A stretch of DNA of 47,488 bases from an uncultured Paraglaciecola sp. (GTDB taxonomy: Bacteria; Pseudomonadota; Gammaproteobacteria; Enterobacterales; Alteromonadaceae), in assembly GCF_913020055.1 (NCBI RefSeq), contig NZ_CAJWCF010000022.1:1-47488 (forward strand), given 5' to 3'. The notes under the pieces were generated by a model. The model did no database searches and was not told the DNA's origin. It worked only from the letters and a program-made list of their open reading frames with translations. Positions 1 to 9,391 of this stretch are shown one piece after another (the stretch's first letter is position 1; the number at the start of each line of letters is the position of its first letter). The position numbers and the translations under genes are program-made.

Positions 1-1278
1 CCTATGTAAATAGTCTCGTTGAAAATTCTATTTTGGCGCATTGACGCCGTATTAGGGAGCGTCCATCTCATCACCCATCAGGTTGCTTTTTCTTATCGTT
101 ATTTTGACGGTAGTAATACCACTTATCCTGAACAAAGTGGTGGCCCCGAACTTGCCCAAAGCGAAGCGTTAGACAGCACTGATTACCGCAACCAACAAGC
201 GGCTATTAATTGGCAGTGGCAAATCACTCCCCAATGGAAAAGTAGGGTCTCTAGCACTTGGTTTAATCGAGAAGATGAGTATCGATCGCCTGGCATAGTG
301 CCTTATTCCTCTGTACCAGCGAATGGTGCAAATACTGACTTTACCCGAACCAGCAGCACTTGAGTGAACACTCTAGGTGACCAAGAAAGACTGTGGGCCA
401 ATATTGGTTTGGAGACAAAAAAAGAACAAGGTGTGAGCGACGGCTACTTGGATATCGGTTTTTTGCTACCCACCACTTTTGATTTGGATCGCCGCATAAA
501 CAGCGCTTTTGTTAATTTAAATGGCTTTGTTACTGAGGGTTTGTTACTGCAAGCTAGCGTACGTCATGATGCTGCTGTTGGTTTTAATGACGACCAAAGT
601 GTGCAATTGGGCGTGCGTTATCAACTGAACGATAATCTGAGTTTTCTGCTTAATCGTGGTGAAGGGTTTAAGTTACCGAGCTTTTTTGCCTTGGGCCATA
701 CCTTAGTGGGTAACCCTGATCTAAAGCCTGAAACTTCAATCACAGTGGAATTTGGCGTTGAATGGCAGAGTCAACAAGTGACTGCATCAGCCAACTATTT
801 TGATAATGAATATCGTGATTTAGTGGATTTTGATGCCGAGCTGTTTACCAATGTTAACCGTGCAAGTGTTGATATCAGTGGTGTCGATGGTTATGTGCAA
901 TGGCAGTCATTAGATAAAAAATGGCATGTTAATGGGCAATTTAATTACAGTGATATAAATGCGCAGAACCCGCTCAATGGCCGACCTAAAATCACCTTGG
1001 GTCCTTCGATTGGTTATAACCCGAATAGTGTGTTGAGTTATAACCTGCAAGGGATGTGGGTTGATGAACGTTATGTTACATCGCTGTATACAGGTGATGC
1101 ACAACAACAAACGTTAGACAGCTATATGCGGTTTGATGCCAATGTGCAGTATCAATATGATGCTAATTGGCAGTTTTCTTTGCAGCTGACCAATATTACC
1201 GACAGCGATTATCAGGATGATATTGGTTTTGCAGCAAATGGACCGGCATTTTATCTAGGCGCAAGTTATAACCTTTAA
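1..1278 (+). pseudogene. TonB-dependent outer-membrane receptor remnant (BtuB-like barrel), 5' end outside the window
   Basis: The reading frame from about position 80 to 1278 encodes the C-terminal part of a TonB-dependent receptor: alternating barrel strands, a receptor-type segment GEGFKLPSFFALGHTLVGNPDLKPE, and a terminal strand after LQLTNITDSDYQDD. Family knowledge says such proteins import scarce ligands across the outer membrane. The frame is interrupted by TGA at 361-363, with matching barrel sequence on both sides in the same frame. Upstream, frame 1 has TAA at 7-9, while frame 3 reads YVNSLVENSILAH and stops at 42-44, so a second lesion (frameshift) around 40-80 is likely. No N-terminal plug is visible because the window starts inside the gene. 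The next genes look like a sugar-oxidation cluster, so a sugar or glycoside ligand is my inference. A real start at 364 (GTG) is unlikely, since it would leave only part of a barrel. Confidence 0.5.
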
Positions 1279-1430
1279 AACCAATTTTTGATGCGCAATG
1301 GAAGAAGTGTTTGCTCCATTGCCTAGTCATTATCAATGAAAGAAAACAATAGTTAACCTGCACTTTTGATAAGTAATGTCTTTTATCTAGAGTGCAGGTT
1401 AATACCAATCCGTATAACTCTGGGTTTAGC

Positions 1431-2045
1431 CTAAGTTGCCCAAGCTCGATCGCCCTTCTTATACTCAAGCTCACCATTATATTTACCCGGAGTCGCTTCA
1501 TAACGAAGGACCTTTGTTGCCCCTTCTTTTGAGGTGAAAAAACTAAACAGGGTCAGTTGCTTTATCAAGGTAAAATAATGGGGAAGTGGTTTATCATCAT
1601 TACTATTTCTATCGTAGGGAGTGACCGATAAATAATAGATGTCTTGTTTATTATTGTAAGTTTTGGCATCAACATCCAATTGGGTGACAAACTCAGTTTG
1701 CTGTTGCGTGTTTAATAATAAATAGGGTGAGCCATAGTCTTTTTGAGATTGCTCATTCAGGGATTGTAATCCTTGGACCAAGACGTCACGTTCTTTTGAG
1801 GTATAACAATCATTCGCTAAAATGAGTGCCATTAATCCTACATTGGCATCTTTGGCTCCTGGTGTACTAGTACGAGGTAAAATGACTTCGGCAACTTCAT
1901 TAAACAAGATGACATCGTCTGAGGAAAATATCGTCTTGCTTAAGGGGACTTGGCCTTTCATTTCGTAGCCAAAAGCATCGCCTCCCACCATGGCAACACC
2001 TGTTGTCGCCATGATCATTTTTAACAGATCGCGTCTATCCATCAT
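1431..2045 (-). CDS. Gluconate 2-dehydrogenase subunit 3 family protein, Tat-exported
   Basis: This 204-residue protein begins with a twin-arginine signal (RRDLLKMIMATTGVAMVGG at residues 4-22), which points to folded export by the Tat system encoded elsewhere in this window. The rest fits the small subunit of membrane or periplasmic GMC dehydrogenases (Gluconate_2-dh3 family), with the segment DDVILFNEVAEVILPRT followed by a helical domain. In known family members the small subunit accompanies a GMC flavoprotein and helps export it. Here its ATG overlaps the TGA of the upstream GMC gene (ATGA at 2042-2045), so the two are translationally coupled and probably form one complex. The substrate is not readable from sequence. 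The gene looks intact. Confidence 0.5.
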   Translation of the reverse strand: MMDRRDLLKMIMATTGVAMVGGDAFGYEMKGQVPLSKTIFSSDDVILFNEVAEVILPRTSTPGAKDANVGLMALILANDCYTSKERDVLVQGLQSLNEQSQKDYGSPYLLLNTQQQTEFVTQLDVDAKTYNNKQDIYYLSVTPYDRNSNDDKPLPHYFTLIKQLTLFSFFTSKEGATKVLRYEATPGKYNGELEYKKGDRAWAT

Positions 2046-3727
2046 AGATTCCTCTTCTTAAGTTCTTCAACCGCAAAACTCGCCGCTCTGGCTGTAATGG
2101 CCATATAGGTTAAAGAAGGGTTAACACACGAAGCAGATGTCATACAGGCACCATCGGTAACAAACACATTAGGCGCATCCCAGATTTGGTTATGTTTATT
2201 TAGAACAGAGGTTTTCGCGTCTCTGCCCATCCTGGCAGTCCCCATTTCGTGAATGCCTTTGCCTATTGGTGAATCCCCGTCCCAGCCTTGCACATTTTTA
2301 ACGCCCGCTGCTTCTAACATGTCCATTGCATCTTGTTTCATGTCTTTACGCATGCGTAATTCGTTTGCTTGTAATTCAGCATCCATCGACAAAACAGGCA
2401 GTCCCCATTTATCTTTCACACTTTTATCCAGTGTCACTTTGTTCTTGTGATCAGGTAATATTTCACCAAAACCACCCATGCCAATGTTCCATGAGCCGGG
2501 TTCAGCCAAAGCATTTTTAAAGTCAGCGCCTATGCCTAACTCAGCGACATTTTGCTGCCAGTTTGAGCGAGATGCTGAGCCCTGATAACCAAAGCCGCGT
2601 ACATAGTCGCGTTTGTCATTGCCCCAATTACGAAATCTTGGGATGTAGAATCCACAAGGACGTCTACCTGAATAATATTTGTCCTCATAACCTTCAATGC
2701 TGCCGTGTGCGCCAACTGCTAGGTGATGATCCATAACGTTATGACCAAGTTCCCCTGAGCTCGAACCTAATCCATTATCCCAAACATCAGTGGCAGAATT
2801 CATCATGATCCAAGACGAATTTAAAGTTGAAGCGTTTAAGAAAATAATTTTACTATTAAATACATAGGTTAGATTGGTTTCTGAATCCAGCACTTCAACA
2901 CCGGTGGCTCTTTTGCTGTTTTTGTCATACAGCACTTGCGTCACTATTGAATAAGGCCTGACGGTCAAGTTACCGGTTTTCATGGCTGCCGGTAAAGTAG
3001 AAGATTGGGTGCTGAAGTAGCCACCAAATGGGCAACCAAGCCAACATTTATTTCTGTATTGGCAGCCAACTCTATTTTGTTCGGGCATTGCCTGAGTGAT
3101 ATTCGCGGTGCGGCTATGTATAAGATGGCGCATGCCTTTGTAGACTTTTTCTATGCGTTTCGCGACGTCTTTTTCAACCATATTTAATGGTACTGGCGGT
3201 AGAAATTGACCGTCTGGTAGCACGTCTAGACCTTCTTGGGTGCCAGCAATACCGGCAAATTTTTCTACATAGTCATACCAAGGCGCTAAATCTGCGTAGC
3301 GAATTGGCCAGTCGACTGCCACCCCATCTTTTAGGTTGGCAGTGAAATCTTCAGCATTCCAGCGGTAACTTTGACGCCCCCAAAGCAAAGAGCGTCCACC
3401 CATATGATAACCTCTGAACCAATCAAAACGTTTTACTTCGGTGTAAGGGTGATCCTTATCGTTTGCCCACATACCGTTAGTCATTTCATTTAGGGTATAT
3501 TCTCGAGCCAACTTAGGGTTATCCGCTTTCATCTGTTGCGTAGGTAACCCTCTATGTGGGTAATCCCAAGCCTCGTGAAATGCATTGGTATAATCTTTGA
3601 TGTGTTCGATATTGCGACCACGCTCAAGCATCAATACTTTTAGGCCTTTTTCGGCCAACTCTTTAGCTGCCCATCCGCCGCTTATTCCAGAGCCTACTAC
3701 AATCGCGTCATAATCATTATTTGCCAT
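2042..3727 (-). CDS. GMC-family flavoprotein dehydrogenase, candidate sugar or glycoside 3-dehydrogenase large subunit
   Basis: The 561-residue protein has an FAD Rossmann motif G12-S-G14-I-S-G17 with E35 at the end of the second strand. The C-terminal GMC signature shows the catalytic His (HEMGTARMG, about residue 490) and Asn (CVNPSLTYMA, about residue 535). A cysteine-rich segment, CQYRNKCWLGCPFGGY, lies mid-protein, as in gluconate/fructose dehydrogenase-type GMC subunits. It has no signal peptide of its own, and the partner encoded by the overlapping gene carries a Tat signal, so hitchhiker export is likely. The ATG has a good ribosome site (AAGGGAA). With DUF1080, isomerase and Gfo/Idh neighbours, oxidation of a sugar C3 hydroxyl is a reasonable inference, but not shown. 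Electrons could pass to the cytochrome c domain encoded at 5826-8177. Confidence 0.5.
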   Translation of the reverse strand: MANNDYDAIVVGSGISGGWAAKELAEKGLKVLMLERGRNIEHIKDYTNAFHEAWDYPHRGLPTQQMKADNPKLAREYTLNEMTNGMWANDKDHPYTEVKRFDWFRGYHMGGRSLLWGRQSYRWNAEDFTANLKDGVAVDWPIRYADLAPWYDYVEKFAGIAGTQEGLDVLPDGQFLPPVPLNMVEKDVAKRIEKVYKGMRHLIHSRTANITQAMPEQNRVGCQYRNKCWLGCPFGGYFSTQSSTLPAAMKTGNLTVRPYSIVTQVLYDKNSKRATGVEVLDSETNLTYVFNSKIIFLNASTLNSSWIMMNSATDVWDNGLGSSSGELGHNVMDHHLAVGAHGSIEGYEDKYYSGRRPCGFYIPRFRNWGNDKRDYVRGFGYQGSASRSNWQQNVAELGIGADFKNALAEPGSWNIGMGGFGEILPDHKNKVTLDKSVKDKWGLPVLSMDAELQANELRMRKDMKQDAMDMLEAAGVKNVQGWDGDSPIGKGIHEMGTARMGRDAKTSVLNKHNQIWDAPNVFVTDGACMTSASCVNPSLTYMAITARAASFAVEELKKRNL

Positions 3728-3782
3728 AAATTTCCCTTAAATACATATTTTTAATTGCTGTAAGATGTTTTTATTAGACGTT

Positions 3783-4736
3783 TTACACATCACAAATTTG
3801 AATTGCTTGTCGCAATGATTCGATTTTCCCAGCGGCGTCTGGCGGGGTCGGAATAAACTCTTGTGCCAAATAGCCCTTGAAACCTGTGGCTAATATTGCC
3901 CGTGAAATAGCCGCATAATTTAGCTCTTGTGAATCATCAATTTCATTTCTGCCGGGTACACCAGCGGTGTGGTAATGACCAAAATATTGATGTTCATCTT
4001 GTATGGTGCGAATGATGTCGCCTTCGCTAATTTGCATATGATAAATGTCGTATAGCAATTTGAAGTTTGGTGAGTCTAAACGCTTACATAAATCGATACC
4101 CCAGCTAGAGTTATCCGCAAAATAGTCAGGATGGTCAACCTTGCTATTAAACAACTCCATTTGGATTACCACTCCGCGTTTTTCAGCATAAGGTAATATT
4201 TTCTGCAAACCTCGCACGGCATTATCTAGACCAACAGAGGGCTCGATGCCGCGTTTATTGCCACTAAAACAAATTAGATTGACATAACCAGCATCAGCGA
4301 CCAAATCAATGTGCTTAAGATAACGTTTGATAAGCTCATCGTGAAATTGACTATCACCCCAACCGTCGGTCAAATTTAGCTCGGCACCATTACACATGGA
4401 CGAGTAAACACCGTGTTTTTTTAAGGTTGGCCAATCTGTTGGCCCAACTAAGTCAATGGCGGTAAAACCTAAATCTTTTACCACCTGACATAATTCATCA
4501 ATGTTTAAGTCCCCGTAAGTCCAACGACTTACTGAGTGGTGAATATTACCTTTTAAACTAGGATTCGCTGAAGTAGCAGCTGCAGGGTTTTTGCTTTCGG
4601 CTGTAGCCGCAAAAGACAGCGTTGACTGGCCGAATAAGCTGGCACTTGTCAAACCTAATGCCACATTTTTAATTAACTGGCGTCGTGACGCAGAGGTGTT
4701 AACTTTTGCTTCGGCAGAATTGCTTAAGTTTGACAT
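3783..4736 (-). CDS. Tat-exported sugar phosphate isomerase/epimerase-like TIM-barrel protein (hydroxypyruvate isomerase-like)
   Basis: A twin-arginine leader (SRRQLIKNVALGLTSASLFG, residues about 17-36) precedes an AP-endonuclease-2/xylose-isomerase-like TIM barrel. Visible barrel motifs are the strand VVIQMELFN with a metal-ligand-type Glu, LLYDIYHMQ, FGHYHTAG and the C-terminal YLAQEFIP. This pattern is typical of the hydroxypyruvate isomerase/sugar-epimerase group. The gene lies 55 bp upstream of the GMC gene on the same strand and is probably part of its operon. In oxidative glycoside-cleavage clusters, exported members of this family act on 3-keto sugars by epimerisation or elimination; that role here is inferred. 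The gene is intact at 317 residues. The start follows AGGGAG at a somewhat long spacing, and an ATGAATG context leaves a small doubt about the exact codon. Confidence 0.5.
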   Translation of the reverse strand: MSNLSNSAEAKVNTSASRRQLIKNVALGLTSASLFGQSTLSFAATAESKNPAAATSANPSLKGNIHHSVSRWTYGDLNIDELCQVVKDLGFTAIDLVGPTDWPTLKKHGVYSSMCNGAELNLTDGWGDSQFHDELIKRYLKHIDLVADAGYVNLICFSGNKRGIEPSVGLDNAVRGLQKILPYAEKRGVVIQMELFNSKVDHPDYFADNSSWGIDLCKRLDSPNFKLLYDIYHMQISEGDIIRTIQDEHQYFGHYHTAGVPGRNEIDDSQELNYAAISRAILATGFKGYLAQEFIPTPPDAAGKIESLRQAIQICDV

Positions 4737-5124
4737 TCATCGATACTCCCTATGATTTAAAAATAATTAACAACTGAGTATAAATCTTAACAATTAAACG
4801 CCCTTAAAAAGACAAGGTAAATAAAAAAAATGGGAATTACATAGAACAAAACCAAAATTTGGGAAATACAGTAACGAACTTAAAAGAATTCATAATTTAA
4901 TGACTTCAATATTAGGCGCTTTGCGGCTTTTAGCTTCAATACTTTTGGGCACTAAGAATAATAATACTCAAATCTGTTTTCATTATGATATTTACATAGA
5001 CAGCCATGTTAATTTTTTGTTCAATGTGTTGATTCTTAATTAAAATAATTGATTCTGAATTGGTGGCCCAGACAGTTTTTGTCATATCTAGGCTTGTATG
5101 GTCAAACAATTCAAGAAGGTAAAT
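4737..5124. other. Divergent intergenic region of the sugar-oxidation cluster with a 13-bp direct repeat
   Basis: This 388-bp AT-rich region separates the minus-strand isomerase-GMC genes from the plus-strand DUF1080 operon, so it should contain both promoters. A direct repeat, TTGATTCTTAATT (5029-5041) and TTGATTCTGAATT (5049-5061), has copies 20 bp apart, about two helical turns, upstream of the DUF1080 gene. A weak sigma-70-like pair (TTGTTC, 18-bp spacer, TAAAAT) overlaps the first copy. No gene or RNA was recognised. The regulatory reading is an inference. Confidence 0.5.
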
Positions 5125-5823
5125 ATGAAATTAGTGACCCGTATCCTGAGTTTTTATTTACTCACAGCCTTTACTCAAAATGCGTTAGCGAATACGCAGT
5201 CGTTGATAGATCCGCAATTAAGTCTGTTTCAGAACGTTTACAATTATGGACAGGCTGAAGTCATTGATGATGTGATCAGCCTTAACTCTACAGGCAACTT
5301 CTTTTTATTAACTAAAAAAACTTACAAGAATTTCATTCTAAACGTTGAAGTGAAAATGCCGAGTGTCAAAGAATACAGTAACTCTGGGATAATATTTAGA
5401 GCTCAGCTTAAACCTACAAAAGAGGGGTACCAAGAGGCGGTAGGTTATCAAGCCGAAGTGGACCCATCTAACAGAAAATGGAGTGGCGGGCTGTACGATC
5501 AAGCAAGACGAGAATGGTTGCATCCTCCGCACCCTAGTCGTTCACATCCTGATCATCATTTTATTCGAAATGTGTCACCTATGTGGTCAGCTAAGCGCAG
5601 CAATGCCTACAAATCTGGTGAATGGAATCGATATCGTATCGAATGTCGAGGTAGCAATATCAAAATATACCTAAACGATATTTTAACCACACATATAATT
5701 GACACCAAAGACCAACAAGGTTTGATTGGCTTACAACATCACGGTAGTGAAGAATTAAGAAAGCTTGGTAAAACCAATAACATCGTACGTTTTCGCAACG
5801 TGACCGTTAAGGAATTGGATTGA
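5125..5823 (+). CDS. DUF1080 / 3-keto-disaccharide hydrolase family protein, exported
   Basis: From ATG at 5125 the protein is 232 residues with a Sec signal peptide (MKLVTRILSFYLLTAFTQNALA). I chose this start over the in-frame codon at 5098 because GAAGG sits 5 bases before it and the signal peptide then begins correctly. The body shows the concanavalin-like DUF1080 pattern: FILNVEVKMPS, NSGIIFRAQ, WNRYRIECRGSNIKIYLNDI and GLIGLQHHG. Characterised members hydrolyse 3-keto-glycosides or bind sugars. It is the first gene of a plus-strand series with the cytochrome protein (2-bp gap), two Gfo/Idh genes and a transporter. The gene is intact. Acting on the product of the GMC enzyme in the periplasm is the natural inference. 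Confidence 0.5.
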   Translation: MKLVTRILSFYLLTAFTQNALANTQSLIDPQLSLFQNVYNYGQAEVIDDVISLNSTGNFFLLTKKTYKNFILNVEVKMPSVKEYSNSGIIFRAQLKPTKEGYQEAVGYQAEVDPSNRKWSGGLYDQARREWLHPPHPSRSHPDHHFIRNVSPMWSAKRSNAYKSGEWNRYRIECRGSNIKIYLNDILTTHIIDTKDQQGLIGLQHHGSEELRKLGKTNNIVRFRNVTVKELD

Positions 5824-5825
5824 AT

Positions 5826-8177
5826 ATGAAGTATTTTGTTTATCTTTTTGGAGCGCTCTTAACATATAGCAGTGCAGTGCCAGTTGACATGGTTAAGAAA
5901 AACAAAGGCGATAGGGAAGGTCACGACATGACACCGCCTATCCCAGCAGAAGCAATACCACCGGCTCCCATCTTATCTGTTGAACAAGCGCTTGCATCGA
6001 CTCAAATTCAACCGGGGTTTGTGCTCGAAAATGTTGCCTCCAAACCTTTTGTGTTAAGCCCTATCGCGATGGCGTTTGATGGTGGTGGCCGTATGTGGGT
6101 GGCAGAAATGACCACTTTTATGCCCGACACTGAGGGTAATAATGAAGAATTACCAGAAGGCAATATCGCCATATTAGAAGACAGCAATGGTGATGGCCAA
6201 GTAGATAAACGCACAGTGTTTCTGGATGACGTAATTTTGCCAAGAACAATAGCCTTAGTAAAAGGCGGTATTTTGTATGCTGATCTTGAGCAGCTGTATT
6301 TTGCAGAAGTACTTGAGGGCGATAAATTAGGTGTTCGGGAAGTCGTAGACCCAATTTATGCCAAAGGTGGCAATGTTGAACACAAACCGAATGGCATGAT
6401 GTACTCCTTAGACAATTGGTATTAAAACGCAAAAATCGATCGCCGTTACAAAACACTCAATCTAGATGCTGTTGTTCCCCAAGGCGCTGAAGAAATTTAT
6501 CGTAATCAATATTGGAAAATGGTGTTAGCCGACACTGAATATAGGGGGCAGTGGGGTATCAGTGTTGATGACTACGGCCGTTTATTCCACAACGGTAATA
6601 GCTCACCTGCACAAGGTGAATATTTGCGCCCTAGCTCTCTGGTAACCAGCCCGAGTTTCAAAAAACCTAACGCCAATAATATAGGTACGACTCGTGTTTA
6701 TCCGTCACGGATTAATCCCGGAGTAAACCGAGCCTATCTGCCCAATATATTGGTAGAAGAGGGGCCGAACAAGGGCAAACTAGCTAATTTCACCGCTGCA
6801 TCGGGTAATCAGATATACAGAGGCGATCAGTTTCCTGCTGAGTTTTATGGTGTGTCTTTTACTCCAGAGCCAGCTGGAAATTTAGTGTCGGTTCGCAGAG
6901 TGATTGAACAGCAGGGGATGCTTGGAGGAACTGAACTGTATCCAGAGTCGGAAATATTAACTTCTACCGATGAGCGTTTTCGTCCGGTGAATCTAAACAC
7001 AGCACCTGATGGTTCGTTATATATAGTCGATATGTATCACGGTATTATTCAGCACAAAGAGTTTTTAACCACCTACTTACGCGAACAATATGAATCTCGC
7101 GGCCTAGATAAAAACAATCGTTCTATGGGCCGTATTTATCGACTACGCTGGCAAGATAGGCCACTTGGTGTTGCCCCTCATTTAAACGACAAATCAGCTG
7201 CTCAGTTGGTTGCTTATCTCACGCATACTAATGGTTGGTGGCGTGATACTGCTAGGCGACTATTGGTGCAACTTGGCGACCAAACAGTTGTGCCCGCCAT
7301 TCGTAAATTACTGAATGACCAAAAGACAGATCATCTTGGAAAAATAAGTGCTTTGTGGACCCTAGAGGGACTGGGTGGATTAAATCTAGCCAGTATTGAG
7401 GCGGGGTTAACTGACGCTCATCCTAAAGTGCAAATTTCAGCGATTGCACTGAGTATCAGACTAGCAAAAGTGGATCACCCCATTATTGCTAAACATTTGA
7501 ATGAAATGGCTTCATCAGATTATGAAGTGGCCCTGCAAATCGCTTTAATTGCCGGTGAAATAAGCGGCGAGTTGCCATTGCAGGCTTTAAAAATGGTCAT
7601 TAAAACCCACTTAACAGCACCGTTAATAAAAGAGGCCGCTATCAGCGGTCTGAATGAGCGTGAAGCTGAATTTAAAGGGTTAATGGCTGCCAGCCAGCAA
7701 ATGGAATTTTTGGCCATGCTTGATTCTGTGGGAATAAAAGAGGTGATGAAAAGTAATGTGCTTCAGCTAAGCCAAAGCGGACAGGAAAGTTATCAGCGCG
7801 GTAAAGGTTTGTATGATGGCAAGGCTGCTTGTTTTGGTTGCCATGCTAAAAATGGTGAAGGTATCAGTAATATGGGACCACCCTTAGTCGACAGTGAGTG
7901 GGTAAAAACCACAACTGAACGCCTAGGGAAAGTGTTGTTACATGGATTAATGGGGCCCATCACAGTCAATCACAAAGACTACAAGGGCAGTATGATTATG
8001 CCTGGTTTTGTTGCTTCATTGAGTGACCAAGAATTGGCTGATATCAGCACCTACATACGTAATAACTGGGGCAATGAGTCTTCAGAAGTTAAAGCCGAGA
8101 CTTTTAGGTCGTTACGAGAAAGCACAGCAGGTAGAAAGGCTCCTTATCAGCAACAAGATTTTGTGACTGGGAAGTAA
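5826..8177 (+). pseudogene. PVC-type dehydrogenase-like propeller/HEAT/cytochrome c protein, interrupted by an in-frame TAA
   Basis: One continuous frame of 784 codons is broken by a single TAA at 6423-6425 (codon 200). The sequence on both sides joins without shift: ...YSLDNWY-stop-NAKIDRRYK..., where family members usually have a second Tyr or similar residue, so one base change in a TAY codon explains it. The order is signal peptide (ATG at 5826), beta-propeller sugar-dehydrogenase-like region, HEAT-like helices (about 450-640), then a C-terminal cytochrome c domain with Cys669-x-x-Cys672-His673 and a possible distal Met in SMIMPGF. An intact form would be a periplasmic electron-transfer or sugar-oxidising protein, perhaps the acceptor for the GMC enzyme. 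An internal restart at 6519 would lack the signal peptide and half the propeller, so function is doubtful unless the stop is read through or is a sequencing error. Confidence 0.5.
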
Positions 8178-8214
8178 CAGTATTATTAATACTATGCCAC
8201 AGGGATTTTAGCTA

Positions 8215-9379
8215 ATGACAAGTCAGCAACAGAGTATTCGCTTGGGAGTAATTGGCTTAGGTAATATTGCCAAGCAGCATATTGCTAATGTTACCAGTCA
8301 GGCGGTTAGCCAATGTCAGATCACTGCCTTATGTAGCCGTCATCCAAGTGAGTTGACGGCACAGCTGAGTGTTACTCACTTTACAGATTATCGTCAGCTA
8401 ATCGACTCAGGGTTAGTAGATGCGGTATTGATTGCTACCCCGACTTTTTCTCATTTTGATATTGCTGAATATGCGTTAGCTAACAACATTCATGTGATGT
8501 TAGAAAAGCCAATTGCATTGTCGTCTTATCAAGGTGAGCAACTGATTGCTAAAGCGAGCAAAAACACTAAGTTTGCTTTGATGTTGAATCAACGTACTGA
8601 TCCGACTTTCCTGAAAATCAAACAAATAGTGGACAGTGGTGTGTTGGTCGATATACAACGCACGCACTGGACCATGACCAACTGGTTTCGCCCCGAAATA
8701 TATTTTCAAGTCAGTGATTGGCGAGCCACTTGGAAAGGTGAAGGTGGTGGGTTGTTGGTGAATCAATGCATTCACAATTTGGATATTTTTCAGTGGATAT
8801 GCGGTATGCCCAAACAGATTCAGGCTTTTTGTGAGTTTGGTAAATATCACGATATAGAGGTAGAAGACGAAGTCAGTGCAGTGCTGCGTTACAACAACAA
8901 TGCCACAGGCGTGTTTGTTGCCTCAACGGGCGAAGCGCCGGGAGTAAATCGTTTAGATATTATTGGCGACAAGGGCAGTCTGCATTTTGATGGGGGTAAA
9001 CTTAGCCAAACGCTTAATAGGCAAAGTACTGCGGATTTCAATCGCAGCACTGACAATATGTTTGGCATGCCAGATTCGGAGACAACAGATATTGTTATTG
9101 ATGAAACTGTTAATCAACACGCGGTGATAATGAACAACTTTGTACGGGCTATTTTGTATGAAGAGGCGTTAATGGTTAATGGTTAATGCCGAAATGGGTC
9201 TGGCCTCTCTGGATTTGGCTAACGCAATGCTGTTATCCACTTGGCAAAATACTGTGATTACCTTCCCACTGGACCGTGTGCTTTATCAAGAGGTTCTCGA
9301 CCAAAAAATCGCGACTTCTTGCTTACGCCAAAAATCCAATCGCACCGCCACTATTGATATGCAACAGTCATATCGTTAA
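8215..9379 (+). pseudogene. Gfo/Idh/MocA family oxidoreductase, frameshifted by a 7-bp tandem duplication
   Basis: The frame from 8215 gives the N-terminal NAD(P) Rossmann fold (GVIGLGNIAKQH, residues 11-22), the family motif E97-K98-P99, and the C-terminal sheet domain with GGGLLVNQCIHNLDIFQW. It ends early at 9184-9186 because ATGGTTA is tandemly repeated at 9172-9178 and 9179-9185. Removing one copy restores ...EEALMVNAEMGLASLDLANAM..., the normal end of this family, giving about 385 residues. The lost C-terminus includes the last helix, so activity may be reduced rather than absent. Family members oxidise or reduce sugar hydroxyls, here plausibly a 3-keto sugar. No signal peptide is seen, so it should be cytoplasmic. 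It follows the cytochrome gene by 37 bp. Confidence 0.5.
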
Positions 9380-9391
9380 CCAAGGTTAGTT

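Noticed and set aside
364..1278. Complete short outer-membrane protein starting at GTG 364
   Set aside because: It begins mid-barrel in frame with the upstream receptor sequence and has no signal peptide.
9179..9379. Separate small protein gene of 66 residues
   Set aside because: Its sequence is the missing C-terminus of the preceding Gfo/Idh protein, displaced by the 7-bp duplication.
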